NCBI RefSeq assembly: GCF_000426885.1
Contig: NZ_AUGF01000008.1
Span: 1-64,000 of the forward strand
Direction of reading: 5' to 3'
Length of the DNA: 64,000 nt
Origin: Moraxella caprae DSM 19149
GTDB lineage: Bacteria; Pseudomonadota; Gammaproteobacteria; Pseudomonadales; Moraxellaceae
Below are positions 17,069 through 26,239 of the stretch, piece after piece (position 1 is the stretch's first letter; each line of letters opens with the position of its first letter). The notes beneath the pieces were generated by a model. The model ran no database searches. It was not told where the DNA came from and saw only the letters and a program-made list of their open reading frames with translations. Position numbers and translations under genes: made by a program.

Positions 17069-18463
17069 TTATTTTTGCTGATAGGCTAGCTTCACACCTG
17101 CGATAAAGCCATCATTATCATCAAATTCACCCACTTTTACACCATTAGGCAACTGAGCGGTAGCATCACCAAATTTCAGGTATTTGCCACCCACCGATAC
17201 CGACCATTCTGGAGTAACGTTATATTTGGCTCCAAGTCCTAGGCTATAATAACCTTTGATGGGTCCAAGCGTACTAACAGGATTGCCTGCTCCACTGTCA
17301 TAGCCGATACTGCCTGATACAGCAAGTTTATTATTAAGTTTCTTGCCCAAACCAACTTCGGCCGACCATTGGTCTTTGTCATAACTGATGATTGGCAATC
17401 CACTTAACTGTGTATATCTCGTTGGGCGAATGTCAAAATCCGACCATGGTACATAACGCACTTTGGCAGTCAAGAGTGTGGTTGGGTTGACACCAGTTTG
17501 AAAGTCTAGATTCCAAGACTCAGGCAAAGTTACACTAAACGGCAAAGAACTATTGGCATTTTGCCGTAAAAGAGTCGCAGTTGGAAACACCTCAGCAATA
17601 TTACTCTCATGTTCAGTCTCAGAGCGATAGGTAAGAGCTGCTTTTAGAGCAATTTCGGGCTTGTGGTAAGCAACCCCTGCCACCCAACCTGTCGTGGTAT
17701 CGGTACTAATTTTAGCATCATATCCTGTAGCTCTTTGATAAGTATTGCCACGTAAATGAACCTCACCAGTTAGGCGTTGCAAAGCAGGGCCACCGTAAAC
17801 TTGAAAGTTTTTATTTTGACCTAATTTTGCCCCCATCAATAAGGTGGCATTTTGGGTGCGAATCTCTACATTGGTACCCTGACCTTGCTGACCTGCCAAA
17901 GCTGGGGACATTACCTGAGAGGCACTCACCAACTGACCTAAACTTGCAGCTTGTGCCTGTGCTTGCGTCAATCGCGTTTGTAAGGCGGTTGCATCTCCAC
18001 CTGCCGCCTGCACATTAGCAATGGCTGTCTGCAGTTGCGTAATGCCTTGTTGAGCCTGAGCCAAACCCACTTGTGCCTCAGTAACAGACCCAACCCTACC
18101 TTCTGATAAAACAGCAACAATATCATCTGCACCTTTGGAGACAAAATTATTATCACCACCATACTGTACCGCCGCACCCCATGGCTCATCATAGAGTACG
18201 CCCACGCTAAACGTGTCATTAATGTCCGCTTTCACACCAAAGCGAGCAAAGTCATAGGCTTCGGCGATGTCCCCTGTTGAGCGTCCACTGATATCCTTGC
18301 CTGACACATCAGCATCGATATAGGTATAAACCACCTCACCATAGGTGCCATCTTGCAAAAATGCTGTAACATCTTGCCCAGAACGGTCAAGACCTGCGGC
18401 ACTTGCCACACCTGACGCACCAATAGATGCGATTGCCACCGCTAAATATTTGTAGTTAAACAT
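17069..18463 (-). CDS. FadL/OmpP1-type outer-membrane protein (OmpE-like)
   Basis: 464 residues from the ATG at 18463, which has GGAG six bases upstream; a start four codons earlier would disrupt this. The signal peptide ends ASGVASA. The mature protein begins GLDRSGQDV and shows the FadL-family N-terminal plug and beta-barrel repeats, closing with GFIAGVKLAYQQK. FadL porins import long-chain fatty acids and other hydrophobic molecules, and Moraxella OmpE belongs here. A stretch at about 120-180 is unusual: a Gln/Ala heptad-like segment (VGLAQAQQGITQLQTAIANV and on) that looks like a coiled-coil insertion, probably a surface loop. Confidence 0.85.
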   Translation of the reverse strand: MFNYKYLAVAIASIGASGVASAAGLDRSGQDVTAFLQDGTYGEVVYTYIDADVSGKDISGRSTGDIAEAYDFARFGVKADINDTFSVGVLYDEPWGAAVQYGGDNNFVSKGADDIVAVLSEGRVGSVTEAQVGLAQAQQGITQLQTAIANVQAAGGDATALQTRLTQAQAQAASLGQLVSASQVMSPALAGQQGQGTNVEIRTQNATLLMGAKLGQNKNFQVYGGPALQRLTGEVHLRGNTYQRATGYDAKISTDTTTGWVAGVAYHKPEIALKAALTYRSETEHESNIAEVFPTATLLRQNANSSLPFSVTLPESWNLDFQTGVNPTTLLTAKVRYVPWSDFDIRPTRYTQLSGLPIISYDKDQWSAEVGLGKKLNNKLAVSGSIGYDSGAGNPVSTLGPIKGYYSLGLGAKYNVTPEWSVSVGGKYLKFGDATAQLPNGVKVGEFDDNDGFIAGVKLAYQQK

Positions 18464-18731
18464 AAACCACTCCAATGATTACCATAAAATTTCCGTATGT
18501 CGCACATACCGCCTAGAAATTTGGTTAAAACTTCATACAACTGTTTTTACAATCGTATAACAAACGTTTTAACAAATGTTTCATCGCTACATATTAAAAC
18601 AAAATAAACACGAACGCAATAGCAAAAATCGCTATTTTTTGCCGTTTATCAGAAATTTTTGTAATTATGGATAAAATATTACAAATAAGAATAATTATTA
18701 TAAATTAAATACCGTTTTTTATTTTACCTAC

Positions 18732-18947
18732 TCAATAATGTGGTGGTCTGTCTGCGAGTAAATCAAACGGAGCAATGCCGTCATCATCACGACTTTCTAA
18801 GAATTTATACAAGAGCTTTAATTGGTCTTGTAAGTCCTTTAAGGTCTTATCTTGCTGGGTGATGACATCATTTAGGGTATCTACCGTATTTTCAAGATAG
18901 GCGATTTTGATTTGCAAATCGGTAATATCAGCGTGGGTGGCGGTCAT
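18732..18947 (-). CDS. slyX: SlyX-family protein
   Basis: 71 residues, almost entirely a coiled coil (DLQIKIAYLENTVDTLNDVI), ending in the SlyX-type DRPPHY. SlyX is a small conserved cytoplasmic protein of unclear function. It is divergent from uup, whose promoter lies in the 80-base gap. Confidence 0.85.
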   Translation of the reverse strand: MTATHADITDLQIKIAYLENTVDTLNDVITQQDKTLKDLQDQLKLLYKFLESRDDDGIAPFDLLADRPPHY

Positions 18948-18978
18948 TTTATTTTCCCCTTTAAGGTGTAAAATTTGC

Positions 18979-18984
18979 TATAAT
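18979..18984 (+). promoter_or_regulatory. Extended -10 element for uup
   Basis: TTTGCTATAAT with TATAAT at 18979-18984 carries the TGn extension. The same hexamer context precedes folE, serS, ychF and the gene at 22119, so this is likely the promoter of uup. Confidence 0.5.
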
Positions 18985-19025
18985 TACCCCATTTTATCAT
19001 TGAAAATCCGTATTGAAAATAAATT

Positions 19026-20969
19026 ATGGCACTCATTCATCTAAAAAATATCTCCCTTGCCTTTGGCGTCGCCCCCATTTTAGACCATGTTAATTTTAGC
19101 CTTGATGCAGGCGAGCGGGTGTGTCTGATTGGACGAAATGGCGAAGGCAAATCCACGCTCTTTAAGCTCATTGACGGCACGCAAGCCCCTGATGACGGCG
19201 AGATTATCATCGCAGACGGCTTGCGTGTTGCCATGCTTGCCCAAGACGTGCCAAGCGATGACGGTACCTTGCTTGACATTGTCATGAATGGCGATGAAAA
19301 AGTGGCAACCCTGCTTCGCCAATACCACGACCTATCGGACAAATGTGGGATGGGCGACATGACCGCCTGCGAGCGTATGACGGACGTACAACATGAGATT
19401 GACGCCCTGCACGGCTGGGAGCTAGAACGCAACGCCCGCACCTTGCTTGACAACATGGGGCTAAATCCCACAGACCGCCTTGCCGACTTATCAGGCGGAC
19501 GAAAACGCCGTGTCCTACTCGCTCGGGCGTTGGTGGTTAAGCCTGATGTGTTGCTACTTGATGAGCCGACCAACCATTTGGACGTGGAGAGTATTGATTG
19601 GCTAGAAAACTACCTGCTCGGGCAAAATTTGACCGTGCTATTTATCACGCACGACCGCAAATTTGTGGACAATCTTGCCACTCGCATTGTGGAGCTAGAC
19701 CGGGGAAAACTCTCCACTTATGACGTAACACAAGGGGTCAAGGGCTATGCTCGTTATCAAGAATTAAAGGAGTTGGAGCTTGCCAGCGAAGCCAAATCCT
19801 TTGAAGAATTTGACAAAAAACTTGCCCAAGAAGAAGTCTGGATTTGCCAAGGCATTAAGGCAAGGCGTACTCGCAACGAAGGGCGTGTGCGTGCACTAAA
19901 GGCACTTCGTGAAGAGCGAAAGCAACGTCGTGATGTTGTCGGCAGCGTCTCACTCACCCAAAACATATCCGAAAAATCAGGAAAAATCGTCTGTGAGATC
20001 AAGGACTTAAGCCTGCAATATGACGGCAAAATACTGGTCAAAAACTTCTCAACCCTGCTCATGCGTGGCGATAAAGTCGGCATCATCGGCAATAATGGCG
20101 TGGGCAAAACAACCCTAATCCGCACCGTGCTTGGGCTTGATGATTCTGCCAAAGTAGGCGGCACAGTCAAGCTCGGTACGAACCTAAATATCGCCTTTTT
20201 TGACCAATTAAAAGACCAATTAGACTTTGATAAATCCGTTGCCGAAAACGTCTCCGAAGGCTCGGACTATGTGGACGTGGGCGGAAGACGCACGCACATT
20301 TTGGGGTATTTGCAGGACTTTTTGTTCACGCCAAACCGTGCCAGAACGCCTGTCAAGGCTCTATCAGGGGGCGAAAAAGCCCGTGTATTGCTCGCCAAAA
20401 ACTTACTAAAACCTGCCAACGTCTTGGTGCTTGATGAGCCGACCAATGACCTTGATATGGCAACTTTGGAGCTTTTGGAAGAGTTTGTTGCAGGATTTGA
20501 CGGTACGATTTTGCTCATCAGCCACGACCGCACCTTTATGGACAATGTGGTAACGCAGACGTGGGTATTTGGCACGGACAAGGACGGTCATGGCGTGATT
20601 GATGAGTATGTGGGCGGTTATCAAGATTATCTCACCCAAAAAGTACGGAGTGAACCAACCAAGCTCAAAGCGGATAAAATTGAAAAATCAGAAACAATCA
20701 AAGCCGACAAACCAAAATCCGACACGCCCAAACCTGAACAAAAACGCAAACTCTCCTATAAAGAACAGCGTGAATTGGAAAGTCTGCCCAATGAAATTGC
20801 CGAACTTGAAAACGAGCAAAGTGAATTGAATGAAAAGTTGGCGGACGGTTCGCTATTCGTTAGCGATTTGGCATTGGCGACCCAATACAGCGAACGGCTT
20901 GGCGAGATTGACGAGCTTTTAATGGAGAAGTTGGAGCGTTGGGACGAATTGGAAAATTTGGTAAAATAA
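19026..20969 (+). CDS. uup: ABC-F ATPase Uup
   Basis: 647 residues with two ABC ATPase domains and no membrane spans. Walker A motifs are GRNGEGKST (about 37) and GNNGVGKTT (about 358); signature motifs are LSGGRKRR and LSGGEKAR; Walker B are LLLDEPTNHLD and LVLDEPTNDLD. The Lys/Glu-rich linker and C-terminal coiled coil (LSYKEQRELESLPNEIAELE) are typical of Uup, which acts on ribosomes or branched DNA and limits precise transposon excision. The C-terminal DNA-binding coil marks Uup rather than EttA. Confidence 0.93.
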   Translation: MALIHLKNISLAFGVAPILDHVNFSLDAGERVCLIGRNGEGKSTLFKLIDGTQAPDDGEIIIADGLRVAMLAQDVPSDDGTLLDIVMNGDEKVATLLRQYHDLSDKCGMGDMTACERMTDVQHEIDALHGWELERNARTLLDNMGLNPTDRLADLSGGRKRRVLLARALVVKPDVLLLDEPTNHLDVESIDWLENYLLGQNLTVLFITHDRKFVDNLATRIVELDRGKLSTYDVTQGVKGYARYQELKELELASEAKSFEEFDKKLAQEEVWICQGIKARRTRNEGRVRALKALREERKQRRDVVGSVSLTQNISEKSGKIVCEIKDLSLQYDGKILVKNFSTLLMRGDKVGIIGNNGVGKTTLIRTVLGLDDSAKVGGTVKLGTNLNIAFFDQLKDQLDFDKSVAENVSEGSDYVDVGGRRTHILGYLQDFLFTPNRARTPVKALSGGEKARVLLAKNLLKPANVLVLDEPTNDLDMATLELLEEFVAGFDGTILLISHDRTFMDNVVTQTWVFGTDKDGHGVIDEYVGGYQDYLTQKVRSEPTKLKADKIEKSETIKADKPKSDTPKPEQKRKLSYKEQRELESLPNEIAELENEQSELNEKLADGSLFVSDLALATQYSERLGEIDELLMEKLERWDELENLVK

Positions 20970-20984
20970 ACACAGGCAAAAACA

Positions 20985-22052
20985 ATGAGCAATAAAAACT
21001 GCTGTGGGGGTAATTGCCACACCGACAACCAAACCCCACAATCAAATAACCCACAAATTGACATTAAAAAAATGCCCGATTTGACCACCACGCACAAACA
21101 AACAAACGTGGCGGATAAAGCTGTATTCCAATGGGAATTTTTATTGCCAAAATATTGGGGGATTTGGTTTGCCTTGATGATATTTTTACCGCTCATTTAT
21201 TTGCCCCTGCGTATCCAGTTTTGGCTTGGCAGAAAAATTGGCGAATTGGCATATATGTTAATAAAAAGACGGGTAAAAGATACGCTCACGAATCTAACTT
21301 TGGCATTCCCTGATAAATCTGATGATGAAAAAGTGCTAATCGCCAAACAAGTTTTTGTCAATCAAGGCATTGGTATTTTTGAGACGCTAAACGCATGGTT
21401 TCGCCCCAATGTCTTTAAACACACGTTTAGCATTTCAGGTTTACAGCATTTAATTACTGCCCAAAAAGAAAATAAAGCAGTGATATTATTGGGTGGGCAT
21501 TATACCACGCTTGATTTAATGGGGCGAATTGCCACACAGTTTTTTGCAGTGGACTGCGTATATCGCAAACAGAATAATGCACTTTTGGAATGGTTTATTT
21601 TTAATAACAGACGACAAATTTATGATGAACAGATTGCCAATCGTGATATAAAAAAATTGATAAACCGAATAAAAGCAGGCAAGATTATTTGGTATACACC
21701 CGACCAAGATTTTGGGCTAGAGCATGGTATTATGGTGACATTTTTTGGTGTGCCGTCTGCAACCATTACCGCCCAAAGGCGATTTGCCGGCATGAATAAA
21801 AAAAATCCGCCTGTTTTTATCGCTTTTGATATGATTCGCCAAACGCCTGATAATATCCCCAAAGGCAAACGTCCACATTATCATATTAGCCTATCGCCTG
21901 TCATTGAAAATTATCCAAGCGATGATGAAGTGGCGGACGCACAGCGTATTAATGATATGATAGAACATAACATTAAAAAAGACATTACCCAATGGATGTG
22001 GTTTCATCGGCGGTTTAAAACACAAGCGGACGGGACGGATTATTATGGTTAA
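20985..22052 (+). CDS. Lipid A biosynthesis acyltransferase (LpxL/HtrB family)
   Basis: 355 residues. The acyltransferase HX4D motif is GGHYTTLDLMG (H172, D177). WYTPDQDFG and GIMVTFFGVPSAT are also typical of LpxL/LpxM. The enzyme adds a secondary fatty acid to lipid A at the inner membrane. A span at about 58-78 anchors it. The first 40 residues are odd: a CCGGNCH cluster that resembles a metal-binding tail and is not needed by the family. Which position is acylated cannot be told. It starts 15 bases after uup. Confidence 0.85.
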   Translation: MSNKNCCGGNCHTDNQTPQSNNPQIDIKKMPDLTTTHKQTNVADKAVFQWEFLLPKYWGIWFALMIFLPLIYLPLRIQFWLGRKIGELAYMLIKRRVKDTLTNLTLAFPDKSDDEKVLIAKQVFVNQGIGIFETLNAWFRPNVFKHTFSISGLQHLITAQKENKAVILLGGHYTTLDLMGRIATQFFAVDCVYRKQNNALLEWFIFNNRRQIYDEQIANRDIKKLINRIKAGKIIWYTPDQDFGLEHGIMVTFFGVPSATITAQRRFAGMNKKNPPVFIAFDMIRQTPDNIPKGKRPHYHISLSPVIENYPSDDEVADAQRINDMIEHNIKKDITQWMWFHRRFKTQADGTDYYG

Positions 22053-22084
22053 TTATTTTTAAAGAAAATTTTTAGAAAATTTGC

Positions 22085-22090
22085 TATAAT
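22085..22090 (+). promoter_or_regulatory. Extended -10 element before the antitoxin-like gene
   Basis: TTTGCTATAAT with TATAAT at 22085-22090 lies 29 bases before the ATG at 22119. Confidence 0.4.
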
Positions 22091-22118
22091 TTACGTTCAT
22101 TTTGATAAGGATAAAACC

Positions 22119-22365
22119 ATGCAACTTACCACAAGAGAATTGGTTGAAAAATTTGGCTATCATCGCTTGATTGTGCTTGATGATGATACTGTGCTTTTAT
22201 TATCCGCCCAAAAACCAACCAAAAAATCCATTTTGCCAGAAATTGCCAAATACGCCAATTTTTTTAAAAAATGATGTTGCCGATGATAATGAAAATATTG
22301 ACGAGCAAAGTAAACGCATCATGGCAATGCTCAATGCCGATGATAAACGTATTAGGGCAGGCTGA
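22119..22365 (+). pseudogene. Antitoxin-like small gene, frameshifted
   Basis: The ATG at 22119 opens 51 codons (MQLTTRELVEKFGYHRLIVL and on) that stop at 22274 just after a T7A6 run. The neighbouring frame continues LKNDVADDNENIDEQSKRIM, ending ...DDKRIRAG at 22365. With six Ts instead of seven, one protein of about 80 residues results. Its size, acidic C-terminus and position before a PIN-like remnant suggest an antitoxin of a type II module. The family is not recognised for certain. Confidence 0.5.
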
Positions 22366-22502
22366 AAATTATTCATTTAGCCATTGCCAAACAGTATGAT
22401 TATTTGCCATTAAGCAGTTTTGATAAACGATTTATCAATAAATCTAAATGCATTGATAATACACCCATTTGCCAAACTGTCAAAAGTTTAATTGAGCAAT
22501 AA
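22362..22502 (+). pseudogene. Remnant resembling the C-terminus of a PIN-domain toxin
   Basis: An open frame of 46 codons without a start reads KIIHLAIAKQYDYLPLSSFD and KRF, resembling the last part of PIN-type RNase toxins, where AIA...Y.LPLxTxDxxF holds a conserved catalytic Asp. The N-terminal half, with the first acidic residues, is missing. It is most likely a deleted VapC-like toxin following the antitoxin-like gene. The assignment rests on a short motif only. Confidence 0.4.
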
Positions 22503-22548
22503 TTTAATATAAACATTAACATTTAACGTTTAACATTAAGAGAAAATC

Positions 22549-23598
22549 ATGACCGAACCAACCACCAAACGCATTTTAACAGGCATTACCACCACGGGCA
22601 TTCCCCATTTGGGCAACTATGTTGGGGCGATTCGTCCTGCCATTCAAGCAGTACAAAATTCCGATGATGACGCTTTTTTCTTTTTGGCGGATTATCATGG
22701 GATTATCAAATGTTTTGACCCTGATGAGATTCATCGCTCCACCCGTGCCATTGCCGCCACTTGGATTGCGTGCGGTCTTGACCCCGAAAAAGTTACCTTT
22801 TATCGCCAGTCGGACATTCCTGAGATTCCCGAGCTTGCGTGGATATTAAACTGCTCTTGTGCCAAGGGTCTCATGAACCGAGCCCACGCCTACAAAGCGA
22901 GCGTGGATATGAATCTTGCCAAAGAAGACACGGATGCTGATTTTGGGATTAGCATGGGGCTGTTTAGCTATCCTGTGCTGATGAGTGCGGACATTTTGAT
23001 GTTTAACGCTACGCACGTCCCTGTCGGTAAAGACCAGATTCAACACATTGAAATGGCACGAGACATTGCAGGGACGTTTAATTTTAAATACAAAGAGCTG
23101 TTCACGCTTCCCACTGCCGTAACGGATGAAAACACGCCCCTACTGACAGGGCTTGACGGTCGCAAAATGAGCAAATCCTATGGCAACACCATTCCGCTCT
23201 TTGGGGACGGCAACCCCACCATTGACCCACAAAAGGCGTTAAAAAAAGCAATCGGGCAAATCGTAACCAACTCCCAAGCTCCTGAAGAACCCAAAAATCC
23301 TGATGAGTGTAATATTTTTGAGATTTATAAAGCCTTTGCCACGCCTGATGAGATAAATGCTCTTGCCGAGCATTATAGACGTGGTATCGGTTGGGGCGAA
23401 GCTAAGGAGATTTTGTTTAATAAGATTGACGGTGAGATTGCTCCCATGCGTGAAAAATACGCTCATCTTATGGCAAATCCTAAGGAGCTTGAAGAGATTT
23501 TGCAAATGGGGGCGGTTAAGGCTCGCCGTGTCGCCCAAAAACAACTGGATAAAACCAGACGTGCGATTGGGATTAAACCGCTTGCGAAGTTGAAATAA
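22549..23598 (+). CDS. trpS: Tryptophanyl-tRNA synthetase
   Basis: 349 residues. It charges tRNA-Trp. The class I signatures are [11 protein letters not shown] (HIGH-type) and [10 protein letters not shown] (KMSKS). It is full length, with GAGAAAATC before the ATG. It heads a run of + strand genes (58-residue protein, NERD protein, scpA, scpB) with small gaps. Confidence 0.96.
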   Translation: MTEPTTKRILTGITTTGIPHLGNYVGAIRPAIQAVQNSDDDAFFFLADYHGIIKCFDPDEIHRSTRAIAATWIACGLDPEKVTFYRQSDIPEIPELAWILNCSCAKGLMNRAHAYKASVDMNLAKEDTDADFGISMGLFSYPVLMSADILMFNATHVPVGKDQIQHIEMARDIAGTFNFKYKELFTLPTAVTDENTPLLTGLDGRKMSKSYGNTIPLFGDGNPTIDPQKALKKAIGQIVTNSQAPEEPKNPDECNIFEIYKAFATPDEINALAEHYRRGIGWGEAKEILFNKIDGEIAPMREKYAHLMANPKELEEILQMGAVKARRVAQKQLDKTRRAIGIKPLAKLK

Positions 23599-23607
23599 GG
23601 AAAAGTC

Positions 23608-23784
23608 ATGCGAATTTCTTTTGAAGAATTTTTAAAATTTGACATTCAAAAACAGGAAATTGAGCCAATTATCCCTATGGATTTGGACAGTCAGAATCCT
23701 GCGGTACATAGATTGATTAAAAATTCTGCCAGACGGGTTATTAAACAGCACCAAAAAGAAATAGAAGCGTTAAAGTATAAGTGA
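23608..23784 (+). CDS. Small hypothetical protein
   Basis: 58 residues, preceded by AAGGAAAAGTC as a ribosome site 9 bases after the trpS stop. The sequence begins MRISFEEFLKFDIQKQEIEP and has a Lys/Arg-rich helical C-terminus (NSARRVIKQHQKEIEALKYK). No family is recognised. It is the second gene in the trpS-scpB run. Confidence 0.6.
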   Translation: MRISFEEFLKFDIQKQEIEPIIPMDLDSQNPAVHRLIKNSARRVIKQHQKEIEALKYK

Positions 23785-23794
23785 AGTTAAAATA

Positions 23795-24430
23795 ATGGAC
23801 ATATTACCCATTTTTTTAAATTCGCTCAAACCACTTTTATGGTTTTTGCCAATTTTATTTCTCATTGCCTTTTTGAAATCACCCTTTTTTAAAGGGTGGT
23901 TTGGCGAAAAATTGGTCAATATAAAATCAAATAATACTTTATCAACAGATATTTATCATGATTTTCATGATGTTTTAATTCAAGATGAGTTTGGCATTAC
24001 ACAAATTGACCATATTTATATTTCTAAATTTGGTATTTTTGTGGTGGAAACCAAAAATTATCAAGGTTGGATTTTTGGCAAAGTTCATGATAAAAAATGG
24101 GTGCAAAATATTTATGGTAAAAAGCAATTCTTTCAAAACCCATTACATCAAAATTACCGACATATCAAAGCCTTAGAAAAAACTTTGAATTTAGCAAATG
24201 ATTATTTTCATTCTGTTATTGTTTTTGCTGGTAATTGTGAATTAAAAAGCTCTTTTCCTGATAACATTTGTTACTTATCAAATTTTACGGATTATATTTT
24301 ATCCATAAAAGAACCCATACTTTGCCAAGATGAGATAGAGCGTTTAATTCATTTATTAAACATGAAAAGATTGAAAAATAATAAAATCAATAAAAAAGAA
24401 CACATCAAACATTTAAGGCAAACCCATTAA
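23795..24430 (+). CDS. NERD-domain protein
   Basis: 211 residues. One N-terminal membrane span (about 8-27, LKPLLWFLPILFLIAFL) is followed by a NERD domain (about 38-150): GWFGEKLVNIKSN, DHIYISKFGIFVVETKNYQG with the VETKNY core related to Holliday-junction resolvase folds, and a basic C-terminus. NERD domains are predicted nuclease-related modules; catalysis is not established. The TAA stop overlaps the scpA ATG by one base, so it is probably co-expressed with scpA. Confidence 0.85.
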   Translation: MDILPIFLNSLKPLLWFLPILFLIAFLKSPFFKGWFGEKLVNIKSNNTLSTDIYHDFHDVLIQDEFGITQIDHIYISKFGIFVVETKNYQGWIFGKVHDKKWVQNIYGKKQFFQNPLHQNYRHIKALEKTLNLANDYFHSVIVFAGNCELKSSFPDNICYLSNFTDYILSIKEPILCQDEIERLIHLLNMKRLKNNKINKKEHIKHLRQTH

Positions 24431-25345
24431 ATGACCGACACCACCCAACCCGACACCCCTATCCGTATTTTTGATACGCCTGTTTCATCATTACCTGATG
24501 ATTTATATATTCCGCCCCAAGCATTTGCGATATGGCTTGAACAATTTGCAGGTCCGCTTGATTTTTTGTTGTATTTGGTCAAAAAGAATAATTTTGATTT
24601 GACCGAAACTGCCATTTTGCCGATTACCGAGCAGTATTTGACTTATATCAAAGAGCTTGATGATACTTATTTTGAGTTAGCGGGCGATTATTTGCTTATG
24701 GCAAGTACGCTCATCGCCATAAAAAGCGAACTTTTGCTCCCCCAACCACAAATCACAGGCGAAGAGCTAAGCCCCAAAGCACGACTCATCAGACGGCTAG
24801 AAGAATATGCCCAAATCAAAGAAGCCAGTCGTCGATTAGATAGCCTAATCCGCCTAGAACGTGATGTGTTTTTGGCATTTACGAGCCTGCCTAGTAGCGA
24901 AGCCATGAAAGCCGAACTGCCAAGCTACTCGCCCCAGATACTCATCAACAGCTTGATTAATATGCAAATCAAGCCTGATTATCAAATGCACCATATCAAG
25001 ACCGACCCCGTGCCACTGCCTGAGCGTATCGCCAAGATTAGCCTGATGTTAAGCCAACAAGGTTCTGGCACGTTTGCCGAATTGCTCGATGAAACGCAGG
25101 GGCGTGTGGGCGTGGTCGTGAGTTTTGTGGCGGTACTTGAACTTCTAAAACGGGGGCTGATTGGCTTTGCTGACGGTGATGACGCTCTACTAAAAAGCGA
25201 GATAAATGTGGACATCGCCCAAAGTTTTCAGCTTGAAGTCATGGACGCCCCCACGTCCAAAAAAGGCAAGCAAAAAGACCCTTTATTTAACATCAATAAT
25301 ACCGGCTTTGACTTGTCCGAGCAGACTTTATATTGGCTTCATTAA
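24431..25345 (+). CDS. scpA: Segregation and condensation protein A
   Basis: 304 residues. ScpA is the kleisin that bridges the SMC heads in the Smc-ScpAB condensin. LEQFAGPLDFLLYLVKKNNFDLTE is the diagnostic N-terminal motif, with LAGDYLLMASTLIAIKSELLLP after it. The C-terminal winged helix runs from about 215 (FAELLDETQGRVGVVVSFVA). scpB follows 15 bases later. Gammaproteobacteria that carry ScpAB usually lack or supplement MukBEF; this fits Moraxellaceae. Confidence 0.95.
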   Translation: MTDTTQPDTPIRIFDTPVSSLPDDLYIPPQAFAIWLEQFAGPLDFLLYLVKKNNFDLTETAILPITEQYLTYIKELDDTYFELAGDYLLMASTLIAIKSELLLPQPQITGEELSPKARLIRRLEEYAQIKEASRRLDSLIRLERDVFLAFTSLPSSEAMKAELPSYSPQILINSLINMQIKPDYQMHHIKTDPVPLPERIAKISLMLSQQGSGTFAELLDETQGRVGVVVSFVAVLELLKRGLIGFADGDDALLKSEINVDIAQSFQLEVMDAPTSKKGKQKDPLFNINNTGFDLSEQTLYWLH

Positions 25346-25360
25346 TCATTAGGCAATCGT

Positions 25361-25969
25361 ATGCAAAACAACCAACCTTTATCCACGCTTACACCCAACA
25401 GCGATAGCGACAATATCGCTGACGACATCAAAAACACCCACGCCACTGCCACAGCGTTAAGTCGCTATATTGAAGTGCTACTGCACGCCAGCGAGTCGCC
25501 TTTGACGGCAGATGATTTAAAAAAGCATTTAATGATAAGCCAAGATGAATTTGACGTGGCACTGGCGGTGCTAGAAGAGCGTTTGTCGCACAGCGTGCTG
25601 ACCCTTGCCAAGACCGCCAGTGGCTATCGCTTGCAAATCAAGGACTCATACAGTCGCATTATTCATCAGGTGTTCCCCGAACGCCAAGAGACCCTAAGCC
25701 AAGCCCTGTTAGAGACCCTAAGTGTCATCGCTTATAAACAGCCTGTAACTCGCTCGGACATCGAGCATATTCGTGGCGTGAGCGTGTCTAGCCATATCTT
25801 ACGCCAACTGTTTGATAAGGGTTGGATTATGGAGAAGGGGCATAAAGACGTGTTGGGTCGCCCTGCCTTATTGCACACCACAAAGGCATTTTTGGACGCA
25901 TTTGGTTTGACTGATTTAAAAGAATTGCCCGAATTGCCTGATTTGGAAAATTTTAAAGTGGACGGGTAG
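25361..25969 (+). CDS. scpB: Segregation and condensation protein B
   Basis: 202 residues with two winged-helix domains. It carries YIEVLLHASESPLTADDLK at the start, RPALLHTTKAFLDAFGL near the C-terminus, and ALLETLSVIAYKQPVTRSDI, all typical of ScpB, the dimeric partner of ScpA. A poorly conserved, Thr/Asp-rich first 30 residues precede the domain. It is the last gene of the run. Confidence 0.94.
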   Translation: MQNNQPLSTLTPNSDSDNIADDIKNTHATATALSRYIEVLLHASESPLTADDLKKHLMISQDEFDVALAVLEERLSHSVLTLAKTASGYRLQIKDSYSRIIHQVFPERQETLSQALLETLSVIAYKQPVTRSDIEHIRGVSVSSHILRQLFDKGWIMEKGHKDVLGRPALLHTTKAFLDAFGLTDLKELPELPDLENFKVDG

Positions 25970-26087
25970 GGCTGATATTAAAATGACTGATTTCATAATA
26001 TTGGGTTTTTTATAAATTATTATCTTAATTTCTTTTAAATCATTTTATTTTATTTTAATTTGGTATTATTAAATTGGGATATGTAGT

Positions 26088-26106
26088 GGGCGAATTATAT
26101 TCGCCC
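26088..26106. repeat. Short palindrome GGGCGAA/TTCGCCC
   Basis: GGGCGAATTATATTCGCCC is a 7-bp perfect inverted repeat in the 270-base, AT-rich gap between scpB and the convergent DUF1275 gene. It may serve as a bidirectional terminator. The same GGGCGAA motif recurs at 39990-40017 and 63905-63930. Nothing else is visible in the gap. Confidence 0.45.
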
Positions 26107-26239
26107 AAGTATTTTATTTGAAAATACATTTTAAAAATTGTAAGTATTTAATTAATCATATTTTTAATTATAAAGTTATAACCATTGATATTAAAATTTC
26201 CCCAATATTTTCAAAACCCTACCAATAATAATCTCTGCC

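Noticed and set aside
19037-19573. 178-codon frame opposite uup
   Set aside because: It is antisense to a conserved ABC-F domain, Ser/Arg-rich with no domain, and shares only codon-shadow features.
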